A DNA stretch of 64,000 bases from an uncultured Lachnospiraceae bacterium (GTDB taxonomy: Bacteria; Bacillota; Clostridia; Lachnospirales; Lachnospiraceae): assembly GCA_900315945.1 (NCBI GenBank), contig ONAZ01000009.1, positions 17,569-81,568 on the forward strand, given 5' to 3'. This document shows, piece after piece, positions 28,374-37,330 of the stretch. The notes beneath the pieces were generated by a model. The model saw nothing but the letters and a program-made list of their open reading frames with translations, had not been told where the DNA came from and made no database searches. Within the stretch, counting starts at the first letter, position 1. Each line of letters starts with the position of its first letter. A program made the translations under genes and the position numbers.

Positions 28374-28769
28374 TTACTTCTCATCAAGCACAATTGTGAT
28401 ATGGCTCATTCTCTTCTCGATTCTATAAGCTCTACCCTGTGCTCTTGGTCTGATTCTCTTCATTGTAGGTCCCTTGTTAGCATAGCATTCTGCTACAACA
28501 AGGTTCTCCATACTATAATTCTTATCTGGATAGTTATTCTCTGCATTTGCGATAGCAGATTTTAATAGCTTCTCTATAACGCCTGAAGCATATCTTGGGC
28601 TGTACGATACGATTGCAAGTGCAGTCTGTACATCCTTACCACGAATGGCATCTAATACGAAACAAGCTTTTTGAACTGACATTCTTGCATATGATAACTT
28701 AGCAGAAGGTCTAGTGTCTTTGTTTGCATTTCTCTCTTGCTTTATCTGACTTCTATGTCCCTTAGCCAT
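28374..28769 (-). CDS. rplV: ribosomal protein L22
   Basis: 131 residues: [20 protein letters not shown] and the tunnel-lining hairpin with [20 protein letters not shown], the segment associated with macrolide sensitivity. Confidence 0.97.
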   Translation of the reverse strand: MAKGHRSQIKQERNANKDTRPSAKLSYARMSVQKACFVLDAIRGKDVQTALAIVSYSPRYASGVIEKLLKSAIANAENNYPDKNYSMENLVVAECYANKGPTMKRIRPRAQGRAYRIEKRMSHITIVLDEK

Positions 28770-28797
28770 GAGAAAGCCTCCTTTCTGTTACTGTTTA

Positions 28798-29079
28798 TTA
28801 TTTAACTTTAGATTTCTTCTCATCTTTGCCATGACCTCTGTAAGTTCTAGTTGCAACGAACTCACCAAGCTTATGACCTACCATATCTTCTGTGATATAT
28901 ACAGGTACATGCTTTCTTCCATCATGTACAGCAATTGTATGTCCAACCATTTGTGGAAAGATTGTTGAACGACGAGACCAAGTCTGAATTACACTCTTGT
29001 CTCCAGATGCGTTCATAGCGTCAACCTTTTTTAATAAGCTTTTGTCAGCAAATGGTCCTTTTTTTAATGAACGTGCCAT
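28798..29079 (-). CDS. rpsS: ribosomal protein S19
   Basis: 93 residues: [20 protein letters not shown] and [20 protein letters not shown]. Head protein of the small subunit. Confidence 0.97.
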   Translation of the reverse strand: MARSLKKGPFADKSLLKKVDAMNASGDKSVIQTWSRRSTIFPQMVGHTIAVHDGRKHVPVYITEDMVGHKLGEFVATRTYRGHGKDEKKSKVK

Positions 29080-29089
29080 AATAACCTCC

Positions 29090-29932
29090 TTACTTAATAG
29101 CTCTACCGTCGCGTCTACGAACGATTAGCTTGTTAGACTTTTTATTCTTCTTACGTGTCTTAAGACCAAGTGCAGGTTTACCCCAAGGAGTACATGGACC
29201 AGGACGTCCGATTGGAGCTTTACCTTCACCACCACCATGTGGATGGTCATTAGGGTTCATAACAGAACCACGAACTGTAGGACGAATACCCATGTGACGT
29301 TTACGTCCAGCCTTACCAATCTTTACAAGGTTATGATCAGCATTTCCAATTGTTCCAATAGTTGCTCTACAATTAAGAGGAACCATTCTCATTTCACCAG
29401 AAGGAAGACGAAGTGTAGCATACTTTCCTTCTTTAGCCATAAGCTGTGCAGCATTACCAGCAGAACGAACAAGTTGTCCACCCTTTCCTGGATAAAGCTC
29501 AATGTTGTGAATCATAGTACCAACAGGAATATTAGCAAGTGGTAGGCAATTTCCAACACTTACTTCTGCCTCAGGACCATTCATGATTGTTGTTCCAACC
29601 TTAAGTCCTTCTGGAGCTATAATGTATGCCTTCTCACCATCTGCATAACAGATAAGTGCAATATTAGCTGTTCTGTTAGGATCATATTCAATTCCTAATA
29701 CCTTAGCTGGCACATTGTCTTTCTTTCTCTTGAAATCAATAATTCTATATTTCTGTCTGTTACCACCACCATGGTGTCTGACTGTTATTTTACCTTGGTT
29801 GTTACGACCAGCGTTCTTTTTCTTAGAAGTTACTAATGACTTCTCAGGAGTCTTCTTTGTTACTTCAGAAAAATCAGAACCTGTCATATTTCTTCTTGAA
29901 GGTGTATATGGGTTGTATGTTTTAATTCCCAT
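29090..29932 (-). CDS. rplB: ribosomal protein L2
   Basis: 280 residues, needed for subunit joining and peptidyl transfer. Contains [20 protein letters not shown] and the conserved [20 protein letters not shown] with its essential His. Preceded by a 115-base gap carrying structured element copy B. Confidence 0.98.
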   Translation of the reverse strand: MGIKTYNPYTPSRRNMTGSDFSEVTKKTPEKSLVTSKKKNAGRNNQGKITVRHHGGGNRQKYRIIDFKRKKDNVPAKVLGIEYDPNRTANIALICYADGEKAYIIAPEGLKVGTTIMNGPEAEVSVGNCLPLANIPVGTMIHNIELYPGKGGQLVRSAGNAAQLMAKEGKYATLRLPSGEMRMVPLNCRATIGTIGNADHNLVKIGKAGRKRHMGIRPTVRGSVMNPNDHPHGGGEGKAPIGRPGPCTPWGKPALGLKTRKKNKKSNKLIVRRRDGRAIK

Positions 29933-29976
29933 TATAATTCTCCTTTCTTTTCATCTATCGAAAGCTTTCACCACCA

Positions 29977-30044
29977 ACATTTTGCTTCGCAAAACGTCGC
30001 CTCGTCACAAGGAATCCTCCCACTAGTGGGTCCCTCCTTATGAC
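29977..30044 (-). other. structured RNA element copy B (rplW-rplB gap)
   Basis: Starts just after the rplW stop on the minus strand. Same three-stem plan as 24829-24898: GTCATAAGG/CCTTGTGAC enclosing CCCAC/GTGGG, then ACGTTTTGC/GCAAAATGT. Compared with copy A, the inner hairpin shows a G-C to A-T paired change, and others become G-U, which supports an RNA secondary structure. Confidence 0.75.
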
Positions 30045-30047
30045 ATA

Positions 30048-30347
30048 TTATAAGCCAGAGAAAATCTCGATTTCCTTGCTATCCTCTGTTAATGTAACGA
30101 TTGCCTTCTTTGTCTTAGCAGTTTTACCATAAGTCATTCCACGTCTCTTTGTCTTGCCTTCGCAATTCATTGTGTTAACTGACTTAACCTTTGTTCCTTC
30201 GAACATTTTCTCAACTGCTTCTTTAATCATTGTCTTGTTAGCCTCAGGATGTACTAAGAATGTATACTTCTTATCGGCCATGCCATTCATACTCTTCTCA
30301 GTTACAAGTGGCTTTAGAATTACGTCATAATATTGTACGTTTGCCAT
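30048..30347 (-). CDS. rplW: ribosomal protein L23
   Basis: 99 residues: [20 protein letters not shown] and [20 protein letters not shown]. Docking site for trigger factor and SRP at the tunnel exit. Its start shares one base with the rplD stop. Confidence 0.97.
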   Translation of the reverse strand: MANVQYYDVILKPLVTEKSMNGMADKKYTFLVHPEANKTMIKEAVEKMFEGTKVKSVNTMNCEGKTKRRGMTYGKTAKTKKAIVTLTEDSKEIEIFSGL

Positions 30348-30967
30348 TATGCATACACCTCCTGAATATTCTTTACTGCGTCCTTAGTAAGAACGAGTGT
30401 ATTATACTTTAAGATGTCATATACATTAATTGTCTCTGTTGAAGCAGTTTTAATAGAAGGAATGTTCTTTGCTGATGCAACTACATTCTTATCATTATCT
30501 GCTAGAACAACTAATGCCTTGTCAACATTAAGATTTTTCATAACATTTGCAAATGTCTTTGTCTTAATCTCATCCATCTTAAGTTCATCTACAACAACTA
30601 TCTTGTTCTCTAAAACTCTTGATGTAAGTGCACTCTTAAGTGCAGCTCTCTTCTCTTTCTTATTTAACTTGAAAGAATAATCTCTAGGTGTTGGAGCAAA
30701 CACAACTCCGCCGCCTGTCCACTGTGGAGCTCTGATAGAACCTTGTCTTGCATGACCTGTTCCCTTCTGTCTCCATGGTTTTCTACCACCACCACGAACT
30801 TCAGAACGTGTCTTAGCCTTCTGTGTTCCTTGGCGATTATTAGCAAGCTGTTGAACAACTGCCATGTGTACTAAGTGTTCGTTTACTTCTACACCGAATA
30901 CGGCATCATCTAAATTGATTGATTCAACTTCTTTGCCGTCCATATTGTATACGGATACTTTAGCCAT
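30347..30967 (-). CDS. rplD: ribosomal protein L4
   Basis: 206 residues, tunnel protein: [20 protein letters not shown] and [20 protein letters not shown]. In other bacteria L4 represses its own S10 operon; whether it does here is unknown. Confidence 0.97.
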   Translation of the reverse strand: MAKVSVYNMDGKEVESINLDDAVFGVEVNEHLVHMAVVQQLANNRQGTQKAKTRSEVRGGGRKPWRQKGTGHARQGSIRAPQWTGGGVVFAPTPRDYSFKLNKKEKRAALKSALTSRVLENKIVVVDELKMDEIKTKTFANVMKNLNVDKALVVLADNDKNVVASAKNIPSIKTASTETINVYDILKYNTLVLTKDAVKNIQEVYA

Positions 30968-30995
30968 CGTAAAGTTCCTCCTTTCATAATCTCAA

Positions 30996-31667
30996 TTATT
31001 TAGCTGCTTTTACTGATTCTTTAATTGTTACTAAAGACTTCTTAGGTCCTGGAACAGCACCCTTAACTAAAAGCAAGTTGTTCTCTGCGTCAACACGTAC
31101 AACTTCAAGATTCTGAATTGTAACCTTAACGCTACCCATATGACCAGGCATTCCCTTGCCCTTGAATACCTTACTAGGTGAAGAACAAGCACCATTGGAA
31201 CCTTGATGACGATGGAACTTAGAACCGTGAGCCATAGGTCCTCTATGTTGACCAAGTCTCTTGATAGCACCCTGGAATCCTTTTCCTTTTGAGATTGCTG
31301 TTGCATCAACTTTATCGCCTTCTGCAAAAATATCAGCCTTAATCTCATCAGCAAGATTGTACTCAGCGCTATTCTCAAACTTGAATTCTCTTACATATCT
31401 CTTTGCGCTTACGCCAGCCTTCTCGAAATGACCCATCTCTGGCTTATTAACACCATGTCTGTGCCATACCTTGTTGTCTGAACTTACACTTTTTTCTTTC
31501 TTGTCTACAAAACCAACTTGAACAGCTTCATATCCATCGTTCTCTACTGTCTTAACCTGTGTTACTACACAAGGACCAGCCTGAAGAACTGTTACAGGGA
31601 TTAAAGCACCTTCTGAATCAAATACTTGAGTCATTCCAAGCTTTGTAGCTAAAATCGCTTTCTTCAT
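30996..31667 (-). CDS. rplC: ribosomal protein L3
   Basis: 223 residues: [20 protein letters not shown] and [20 protein letters not shown] plus [15 protein letters not shown]. Large-subunit assembly initiator. Confidence 0.97.
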   Translation of the reverse strand: MKKAILATKLGMTQVFDSEGALIPVTVLQAGPCVVTQVKTVENDGYEAVQVGFVDKKEKSVSSDNKVWHRHGVNKPEMGHFEKAGVSAKRYVREFKFENSAEYNLADEIKADIFAEGDKVDATAISKGKGFQGAIKRLGQHRGPMAHGSKFHRHQGSNGACSSPSKVFKGKGMPGHMGSVKVTIQNLEVVRVDAENNLLLVKGAVPGPKKSLVTIKESVKAAK

Positions 31668-31802
31668 TATTATTTCCTCCTAATTAATCTACAGCGGAAC
31701 GCATATAATGCATTCATACTAGTTACAAGGTGTCTCGCTCTATTTTCGTGCTCTGCACGAATTCGCTCGACCAGCAATATCTCGACTTTGTCGAAACACA
31801 GC
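31668..31802 (-). promoter_or_regulatory. rpsJ-rplC intergenic segment with hairpins
   Basis: A 135-base gap. On the minus strand the hairpins TTCGTGC/GCACGAA (near 31751-31768) and TCGA/TCGA around a short loop (near 31784-31796) are visible, and ribosome binding site AGGAGG lies before rplC. The layout resembles the other gap elements, but the sequence is different. Confidence 0.4.
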
Positions 31803-32120
31803 TTATTTCTCTTTCATCTTAATGTTGATATCAACACCAGCAGGCATTTCAAGAGTTGATAGAGCATCTACAGTCTTTTGAGTTGGTGTGATGATATCAA
31901 TAAGTCTCTTATGAGTTCTCTGCTCGAACTGCTCTCTAGAATCCTTATACTTGTGAGTAGCTCTAAGAATTGTAACAACTTCCTTCTTAGTAGGAAGAGG
32001 TACTGGTCCACTCACCTGTGATCCGTTCTTCTTTACAGTTTCGATGATTTTCTTAGCAGATGAATCAACTAATTCGTGATCATATGCCTTAAGTGTGATT
32101 CTCATAAATTGAGTTGCCAT
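31803..32120 (-). CDS. rpsJ: ribosomal protein S10
   Basis: 105 residues: [20 protein letters not shown] and [20 protein letters not shown]. First gene of the superoperon; also the NusE antitermination factor. GGAGGCGAC and a T run precede the ATG. Confidence 0.98.
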   Translation of the reverse strand: MATQFMRITLKAYDHELVDSSAKKIIETVKKNGSQVSGPVPLPTKKEVVTILRATHKYKDSREQFEQRTHKRLIDIITPTQKTVDALSTLEMPAGVDINIKMKEK

Positions 32121-32379
32121 AAAAAAAGTCGCCTCCTTTTCGCACTTTAATAGTGAGACAAGCGGTGACTGTACACTTTACCGTGTGTGTCCTATAATTA
32201 TTAGGAACAATCCTCACGGACAGTTTCTGTATTAACAAGACTGCGTTTGCAGTCTTTACAGACTTATTATTTGTACAGTGACTTGTCGTCAGTTTTAGTA
32301 ACTTGACATTCGCTCCACGGAAAACCTGCTGATTTACTCAGCAGCAACCTCACGCTTCATAGCTATCGATGTCACAGCA
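32121..32379 (-). promoter_or_regulatory. S10 operon 5' leader
   Basis: About 260 untranslated bases between the likely start site near 32379 and rpsJ. Minus-strand hairpins seen: CTGCTGA/TCAGCAG, AAGACTGC/GCAGTCTT and others such as CCGTGAG-type pairs further on. The size and structure fit an autoregulatory ribosomal leader. No coding frame. Confidence 0.6.
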
Positions 32380-32385
32380 CGTACT

Positions 32386-32414
32386 AATATACAATAGATT
32401 CAAAGGGTTTGCAA
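32386..32414 (-). promoter_or_regulatory. sigma-A promoter of the S10-spc-alpha operon
   Basis: On the minus strand TTGCAA (32409-32414), 17-base spacer, and TATATT (32386-32391). It is well placed upstream of the rpsJ leader and no closer promoter is as good. Confidence 0.72.
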
Positions 32415-32536
32415 GGATTATTTGAGAAAGATTGTATTTTTTTAAGAACATTTTCTAAAGTTGTGGTAAATCTTAATATGTAACGCTATATGTAGGGGTT
32501 GGCGTGGGAATGCATTGCGTGAGACTGTTTTTTGTG

Positions 32537-32700
32537 GCTAACAATTCTTGTGTGGCGGGAGTTTTGTTAGCTGTATGTCAGCTTTGTTGCCTAGTAATGT
32601 GTACTGGCGGCTAACATAATCCTTTGTGGCAGGAGTTTTGTTAGCTTTTTTGTTGGATGTTGTGCCCCGGAATGCCATCGCTGGCTAACAATTGTGTTAT
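32537..32700 (+). repeat. GCTAACA palindromic repeats, left cluster
   Basis: Two complete units at 32537-32571 and 32610-32645, each starting GCTAACA and ending GTTTTGTTAGC with an inner TGTGGC(G/A)GGAG, plus a half unit GCTAACA at 32694. The ends of each unit are inverted repeats. The same unit recurs at 36228-36261, on the far side of the restriction-modification genes. Confidence 0.8.
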
Positions 32701-32783
32701 ACCAAGTTTGTTGAAAATATAAGGGTGTACCGAGTAGCTATAATAATAGCTACTCTGGTACGGAGAAGTTTTATAGAATTGTC

Positions 32784-33263
32784 TTAAATAGCTTCGGCAA
32801 CAGAATTTGCCTCTGCGTATTCAGATAGATTGTAAGTCTTTGATTCGTCTGTTGGGCGGAAGTTGTAATGTATCTCCATCGAGATATTTCTTATTCCGTC
32901 CTCAGTAATTTCTTCGTGAACAACAATTTGTTTAACCAAGCGATTAAGGGTGTCAGCATCAAGTTCTGTGATATCGGCATAGTCTTTGATAAGGTCAATC
33001 CACTTTCTTGCATTTCCGTCAGTCTTGCCGTTCTTTGCCAGATGCTTCTCATCATGGGCAATCTGCTTCATCAAGTCCTCAGACTCTTTCTTGGTGCGCT
33101 CCACAAGGGAATTGAACATTGGCTCTGTGATTGTTTCTGTGAGAAAATCCTCATAAGCCTTTGTTGTCATACGCTCCAAAGTTTCCAAGCGGTTTTTGCC
33201 TTGCTCCATCTATCTTTGTGCCTGCTCCATTCCTTTTGTTGTTGTGATTTCTGTGTTAATCAT
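32784..33263 (-). pseudogene. large serine recombinase C-terminal remnant (DUF4368)
   Basis: The frame begins with an ATG at 33263 with GGAGG upstream, encodes MINTEITTTKGMEQAQR, hits TAG at 33210-33212, and continues in frame for 141 codons. The continuation (LETLERMTTKAYEDFLTE, LDADTLNRLVKQIVVHE, EIHYNF) matches the DUF4368 C-terminal region of large serine recombinases of integrative elements. The catalytic resolvase and recombinase domains are missing. It is a fossil of a mobile element, and marks the left part of the accessory region. Confidence 0.75.
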
Positions 33264-33297
33264 TTTCTTTGTCCTCCTTAAAATTGATATTAAAAAA

Positions 33298-33318
33298 AGC
33301 ACCTTAGATTGAGGTGCT
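33298..33318 (-). terminator. intrinsic terminator upstream of the recombinase remnant
   Basis: A 7-bp stem AGCACCT/AGGTGCT, followed on the minus strand by TTTTTTT. It lies before the remnant's start codon, so it may have attenuated or insulated it. Confidence 0.7.
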
Positions 33319-33343
33319 AATCAAATATGATACTTATTGTCTG

Positions 33344-33372
33344 TCGACTTATTGTGTTCGAATCACTATAAT
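33344..33372 (+). promoter_or_regulatory. candidate promoter of the XRE-restriction endonuclease pair
   Basis: TCGACT (33344-33349), 17-base spacer, TATAAT (33367-33372), 28 bases before the XRE start codon. Confidence 0.5.
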
Positions 33373-33399
33373 TTAATTATTGTAAATTGAGGTGATTCC

Positions 33400-33606
33400 A
33401 TGACACTAATGAATATATTCGCAAATAACGTTAGGAAATATAGAATTCAAAATGATATTTCTCAAGAAAAACTTGCTGAGCTATCTGGTCTACACAGAAC
33501 ATACATAAGTGCTATCGAATGTGAACGTCGAAATATTTCTATAGATAATATAGAAAAAATAGCATCCGCATTAAATGTAGAACCTTATAAATTATTTATG
33601 AACTAG
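33400..33606 (+). CDS. XRE-family regulator, probable R-M controller (C) protein
   Basis: A 68-residue single HTH_3 domain: QNDISQEKLAELSGLHRTYI, then SAIECERRNISIDNIEKIAS. Size and position directly before a restriction endonuclease gene (9-base gap) match the C proteins that delay endonuclease expression until methylation is complete. GAGGTGA lies before the ATG. Alternative: a general XRE repressor. Confidence 0.8.
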   Translation: MTLMNIFANNVRKYRIQNDISQEKLAELSGLHRTYISAIECERRNISIDNIEKIASALNVEPYKLFMN

Positions 33607-33615
33607 GAGATTTTT

Positions 33616-34383
33616 ATGTTACAAATTGAGGACATTATCGAGGTTAGAAAAGCCACTTTGCATGATAGAGGATACGAAATAGTATTCCCTGATAACAAAA
33701 TCATTTGGCTAACCAAACGAAGAACCATAGCAGGATTACTTCTTTTAATCAAATATGAAACATGTTCCGAAGCTGACCTAGTTGGCGCTAATGATAGATT
33801 AAAAGAAATCAAAAGAATTCTCGGAACTAAAATCAATCAATCCTGGATAAGCGATAGATATGGTGATGCCAACAAACCATTTAGTGAATTATGGACAGAG
33901 GAAGGTTTTTCAAGTGTCCATGCAGAAGGATTAAAAGGTAATCGTCAGTATGTTCTTAAAAAGGAAGACCATGACACCTTATTTAATGAAAATGCAAAAT
34001 CTACTCGTGTTCAACTAAGCAAAAGTGATCAAGAACAAATCCTTGCACGACAAAACAACAGATGCAATTTTTGCGGAGCGATACTTAAGCGTTCTACCGA
34101 TATTGCGCCCCACTCTTTTGCTAAGGATAGATTAACAATGGAGTTTGACCATAGAATCCCTATTGATAGAGGTGGTGAAAACACTTTGACTAACTATCAA
34201 GCTCTATGTCATTACTGTAACAAATGTAAAAGACAGATTTGTTTTATCTGCGATAAGGAATGTGATGAAACATGTGCTTTAGTAGCTCCAGAAAAATCAT
34301 CCATAGTAAAAGCGACCAACGAAAATGTCGTTGACCGCTTAGTAAGATACGCTGTTGGAATTTCAGATTTACTCAATCAATAA
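33616..34383 (+). CDS. HNH type II restriction endonuclease (probable)
   Basis: 255 residues. The C-terminal half holds an HNH nuclease with structural zinc cysteines: NNRCNFCGAIL, MEFDHRIPIDRGGENTLTNY, LCHYCNKCKRQICFIC. The N-terminal half (about 1-130) is unassigned and presumably recognises DNA. It overlaps the end of the convergent cytosine methyltransferase by 11 bases and follows an XRE controller, the classic layout of a type II system. Recognition sequence unknown. AGGAGA precedes the ATG. Confidence 0.82.
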   Translation: MLQIEDIIEVRKATLHDRGYEIVFPDNKIIWLTKRRTIAGLLLLIKYETCSEADLVGANDRLKEIKRILGTKINQSWISDRYGDANKPFSELWTEEGFSSVHAEGLKGNRQYVLKKEDHDTLFNENAKSTRVQLSKSDQEQILARQNNRCNFCGAILKRSTDIAPHSFAKDRLTMEFDHRIPIDRGGENTLTNYQALCHYCNKCKRQICFICDKECDETCALVAPEKSSIVKATNENVVDRLVRYAVGISDLLNQ

Positions 34384-35374
34384 CTACTGAAATATCGTTA
34401 CAAATTGATGTTATGACTGGCGGACATACTGCGTTCGCCAGTTCTTTTATGGCATCAGTTCTTGAAACCTTTGACAAATCATATTCTTCCGGAAATCCCA
34501 TTATTCTTCTCATTTCCACTAGATTTAAGTGTCTACGTTCCTTTGACAAAACAGGAATCATAGCACCACCACCTGAATTACTAACTGCAAATGTTGGAAA
34601 CGGTTCATCTATTGAATAAGCTCTGATACCACTAGAACGAATCTGAAATACACAATCGTCCAAATCGCACCCTTCTGCTTTTCTTTCCAAGTGCTTTCTA
34701 GTTTTTGGTAAAGGAAACGGGCTATCCTCTTCATTCTTTTTGTCAGTGTATAAATCAATATAGAATTGCCATTTATCACTTATCGGAATTGAATAATCTC
34801 CATTATTCAAATACGGTCTTAAAGGTGTTTTCTTAGTTATTTTTTCTGTAAAAGTAAACTCTTTTTTCCCCTTAACATCGTTTCTTAATCCGACAATATA
34901 TATTCTTGGTCGACTCTGAGGAACTCCAAAATAGCTACTATCTAATATCTTATCATGTAACTCATATCCCTCATCTTCAAGCAATTCTTTTATTTGCTGA
35001 AATGTTCTTCCTCCATCATGTCTCTTTAAGTTTGGAACATTCTCAAAAAATATAACTTTAGGCTTTTTCTCTTTGATGATATCTAACAGTTTAAAAAAAA
35101 CTGTTCCTCTTTGGTCACCAAACCCCTTTTGCTGTCCAGCAATAGAAAAAGGCTGACAAGGAAATCCAGCACACATCATATCAAAATCTGGCAATTCTTT
35201 AGGGTTTATTTCAAATAAATCTGATGAATCAAATCCTCTACCAAAATTTAATCTATATGTCTTCTCACAATTTGAATCAATTTCATTTGCATACACAAGC
35301 TCAGCATCTAACTTAGAGTTCTCTATTCCAAGTGTGAATCCACCTATTCCTGTGCAAAACTCAGCATATTTCAT
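34373..35374 (-). CDS. DNA (cytosine-5-)-methyltransferase
   Basis: 333 residues (ATG at 35374 chosen, GGAGA upstream). Motif I is FCTGIGGFTLGIENS, motif IV CAGFPCQPFSIAG with the catalytic Cys, motif VI FENVPNL, motif VIII SRPRIYIVGLR, and motif X MGFPEEYDL to the end. A short target-recognition region lies at about 200-270. It protects DNA against the neighbouring endonuclease. It runs convergent with that gene, with its own strong promoter. Confidence 0.95.
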   Translation of the reverse strand: MKYAEFCTGIGGFTLGIENSKLDAELVYANEIDSNCEKTYRLNFGRGFDSSDLFEINPKELPDFDMMCAGFPCQPFSIAGQQKGFGDQRGTVFFKLLDIIKEKKPKVIFFENVPNLKRHDGGRTFQQIKELLEDEGYELHDKILDSSYFGVPQSRPRIYIVGLRNDVKGKKEFTFTEKITKKTPLRPYLNNGDYSIPISDKWQFYIDLYTDKKNEEDSPFPLPKTRKHLERKAEGCDLDDCVFQIRSSGIRAYSIDEPFPTFAVSNSGGGAMIPVLSKERRHLNLVEMRRIMGFPEEYDLSKVSRTDAIKELANAVCPPVITSICNDISVVID

Positions 35375-35405
35375 ACACAATATCTCCTACCATTATGCTG
35401 TGTTC

Positions 35406-35434
35406 ATTATAAAACAATCAGTTCATAGTTTCAA
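35406..35434 (-). promoter_or_regulatory. promoter of the cytosine methyltransferase
   Basis: Minus-strand TTGAAA (35429-35434), 17-base spacer, TATAAT (35406-35411), 31 bases from the chosen start codon. A strong-looking sigma-A site independent of the controller-endonuclease promoter. Confidence 0.72.
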
Positions 35435-35435
35435 A

Positions 35436-35711
35436 TTATACTTGATTTAATTTTTTCATCATCTCCCTTCGCTGCTCTTTTACTCCCTCAGATATCTTTC
35501 TAGGCTTACGATAACTAACGTACTGTTTGGGCATTGAATAGGTCTTGTCGATATCTGTTTCACCAATGCACTTATAAACCTCTGGATACTCATTAACCAA
35601 CGAATCAAGTTTTCTAATAACGGCTTTATCTCTGGTGAATACCTCTGCATCAGATTCACCCGCATTGAAATTGATTATTGTTTCTTGCTCATACTTGGAT
35701 AATTTGCCCAT
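35436..35711 (-). CDS. small conserved protein of mobile elements, unknown
   Basis: A 91-residue soluble protein beginning MGKLSKYEQETIINFNAGES, with TRDKAVIRKLDSLVNEYPEV and MPKQYVSYRKPRKISE. Small proteins with this look occur in integrative elements and phages of Firmicutes; no function is known to me. GGTGGTGAG precedes the ATG at 35711. Confidence 0.65.
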   Translation of the reverse strand: MGKLSKYEQETIINFNAGESDAEVFTRDKAVIRKLDSLVNEYPEVYKCIGETDIDKTYSMPKQYVSYRKPRKISEGVKEQRREMMKKLNQV

Positions 35712-35896
35712 AGCTCTCACCACCTTTCGATTCTGATTTTCAGAAGTATACCCTACATACCACCATAAGTATGATTCACATACTACCTATCACCACTCAT
35801 AAACATATCTCAACAACCTTGAAACCCGCTTATCTTCTGCTCTTTTCACGGTCTGCCCTCTTGGTCTCCGATGGTGATTCTGGCACGGAACAGAAC

Positions 35897-35962
35897 GGAA
35901 GGGAAAGGAAAGGAAGGAAAGAGAAGGAAGGAGAAGGAAGGAGAAGGGAAGGAAGGGGGAAA
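35897..35962 (+). repeat. polypurine GGAAG-type tract
   Basis: 66 consecutive purines on the plus strand, made of imperfect GGAA/GGAGAA repeats. It could form triplex or other non-B DNA and is prone to slippage. No gene covers it convincingly. The rest of 35712-36176 shows nothing else that I can support. Confidence 0.85.
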
Positions 35963-36176
35963 CCATCCTCGTTAATTAACGTAACAATGAAAAATAAAAA
36001 AGCCTCAATTATAATTTCCTCATTAAGACTTTTTGAAATCTCGTTCTCACGATAATTACTGTATGAACTATTCTTAAAATAGCTATATTCTACGTCACTT
36101 CTCTGCTATATGGATTATGCTTTTCCTTTCTCGATTATTGTTCCAACAAATCGGGTATAACATGCCTTGTCGCTGA

Positions 36177-36261
36177 GGGGTTTGTTAGCTGTTCTTGCGT
36201 GCTTTCCTAGGATTCGCCTTCTCGCCAGCTAACAAATCCCCTGTGGCAGGACTTTTGTTAG
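36177..36261 (-). repeat. GCTAACA palindromic repeats, right cluster
   Basis: A half unit GGGGTTTGTTAGC (36177-36189) faces a full unit at 36228-36261 that starts GCTAACAAATCCCC and ends ACTTTTGTTAG. The full unit matches the units at 32537-32645. On the minus strand it provides the TAA stop codon of the acetyltransferase and can form a small hairpin GCAGGAC/GTCCTGC just around it. Confidence 0.8.
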
Positions 36262-36827
36262 TCCTGCACATACTTTATAAGCTTCGCCAGTACGCCACCA
36301 ACAATCGCTCCACTAGGAACATCCTTTGTTACAACTGCTCCTGCTGCCACTACTGCGTTATCACCTATTGTAACGCCTTTTGTCACAGTAGCATTTGCAC
36401 CAATCCATACATTTCTTCCTATATGTATAGGTGCAGGATGTAGCTGTTGCCTCTTGGCCGGGTCTAAGTCGTGGTCGAGAGTGGCAAGAACCACGCCATG
36501 ACCAATCAACGCTCCTTCGTCTATGGTAATGCCGCCCTGATCTTGAAATTTACAGCCGGCATTAATAAATACATTTCTTCCTATTGTAATGTTCTTACCA
36601 AAATCCGTATAGAATGGAGGGAACAGACCAAATCCCTCTCCAACTGGCTTGCCGATAAGTTCAGAGAACAGACTTGCAAGCTCCTCCGGCTCGTGATAGG
36701 TATTATTAATCTCCATTGTAATCTTCTGCGCCTGCCTGCTGTAGTAGCGCATTGTCTCTATTACAGAAAAATCATCTCCCAATGTATCTCCATTATTAAA
36801 ACACTCCAATAATTCGTTAAGCTCCAT
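36258..36827 (-). CDS. maltose/galactoside O-acetyltransferase family protein
   Basis: 189 residues. An N-terminal helical Mac domain precedes left-handed beta-helix hexapeptide repeats ([20 protein letters not shown], then [20 protein letters not shown] and [20 protein letters not shown]). The catalytic His is in TLDHDLDP. It transfers acetyl from acetyl-CoA to a sugar hydroxyl; the acceptor is unknown. The last residues ([10 protein letters not shown]) run into the GCTAACA repeat that supplies the stop codon. GGAGG lies before the ATG. Confidence 0.9.
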   Translation of the reverse strand: MELNELLECFNNGDTLGDDFSVIETMRYYSRQAQKITMEINNTYHEPEELASLFSELIGKPVGEGFGLFPPFYTDFGKNITIGRNVFINAGCKFQDQGGITIDEGALIGHGVVLATLDHDLDPAKRQQLHPAPIHIGRNVWIGANATVTKGVTIGDNAVVAAGAVVTKDVPSGAIVGGVLAKLIKYVQD

Positions 36828-36890
36828 ACTGTATTATCCTCCGTAGATATTTGTATTATCCCAAACTAATCCCAATTGATTATCTTCTAT

Positions 36891-37040
36891 CTATATAACA
36901 AAGTCGACTTCTTTTTTATATAGTTTGCCTACATAGACTTCATATCCTCGACGTAATAGTTCTAAAGCGACTATGTTCTCATACAAATGCCCATAATCTG
37001 CGTCCTTAACTCCAAGCTCCGCAAAGCGAAATGATAAATC
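36891..37040 (-). pseudogene. remnant of a DUF4143 ATPase
   Basis: Open for 49 codons with no start. It encodes [20 protein letters not shown] followed by [16 protein letters not shown] and YKKEVDFVI, then TAG. This matches the C-terminal DUF4143 region of AAA-family ATPases, where the family sequence continues past VDFV. All upstream domains are gone. Confidence 0.7.
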
Positions 37041-37230
37041 AGACTAATAGTTTTTCCTTCAAGTTCAAGTTAATTCGAATAATATTAGCTTCTTTGTCGA
37101 CTGAAACAATATCATAACTCATTTCGCATTTGAATCCAAATTTAAGATTTGCGAAACGAGACTGTTCCGTTTTTTTACTGTACACGCAAAAAAGCTCCAG
37201 AGACTGATTAATCTCTGAGGCTCTATTCAT
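37039..37230 (-). CDS. small hypothetical protein
   Basis: A 63-codon frame [20 protein letters not shown], ending [14 protein letters not shown] do not recognise it. Alternating beta-like C-terminal residues suggest a fragment of a larger beta-rich protein. No good ribosome binding site. It may be a decayed gene beside the ATPase remnant. Confidence 0.3.
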   Translation of the reverse strand: MNRASEINQSLELFCVYSKKTEQSRFANLKFGFKCEMSYDIVSVDKEANIIRINLNLKEKLLV

Positions 37231-37240
37231 ATTATTGGAA

Positions 37241-37270
37241 GTTGACAAAAGGACCGGTCCCCTTGTCAAC
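37241..37270. repeat. REP-like palindrome, copy 1
   Basis: 30-base palindrome with outer arms GTTGACAA/TTGTCAAC and inner GGACC/GGTCC, followed by TTTTT on the plus strand. A related copy lies at 39066-39096. The two bracket the HipA-like gene pair. Confidence 0.8.
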
Positions 37271-37330
37271 TTTTTAATTAGTTGACTAAATAGTCTTCAT
37301 TATTATATACTTATTCTAGGAGATGATACC

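Noticed and set aside
32460..32740. CRISPR array
   Set aside because: The GCTAACA repeats are few, inverted within each unit, and irregularly spaced; no cas genes are present.
35771..36055. Plus-strand frame over the polypurine tract
   Set aside because: Low-complexity Lys/Glu/Gly/Arg translation of the purine repeat, with no ribosome binding site or family resemblance.
868..37040. Amber (TAG) recoding, suggested by three in-frame TAGs (868, 33210, 36891)
   Set aside because: Many intact genes end with TAG at family length (for example rpsH, the receiver, the XRE gene), so TAG is a normal stop; two of the three cases are clear pseudogenes.
37241..37270. Plain intrinsic terminator
   Set aside because: It has a T run after it, but a second related copy at 39066 with similar arms and no upstream gene of matching direction favours a repeat element.
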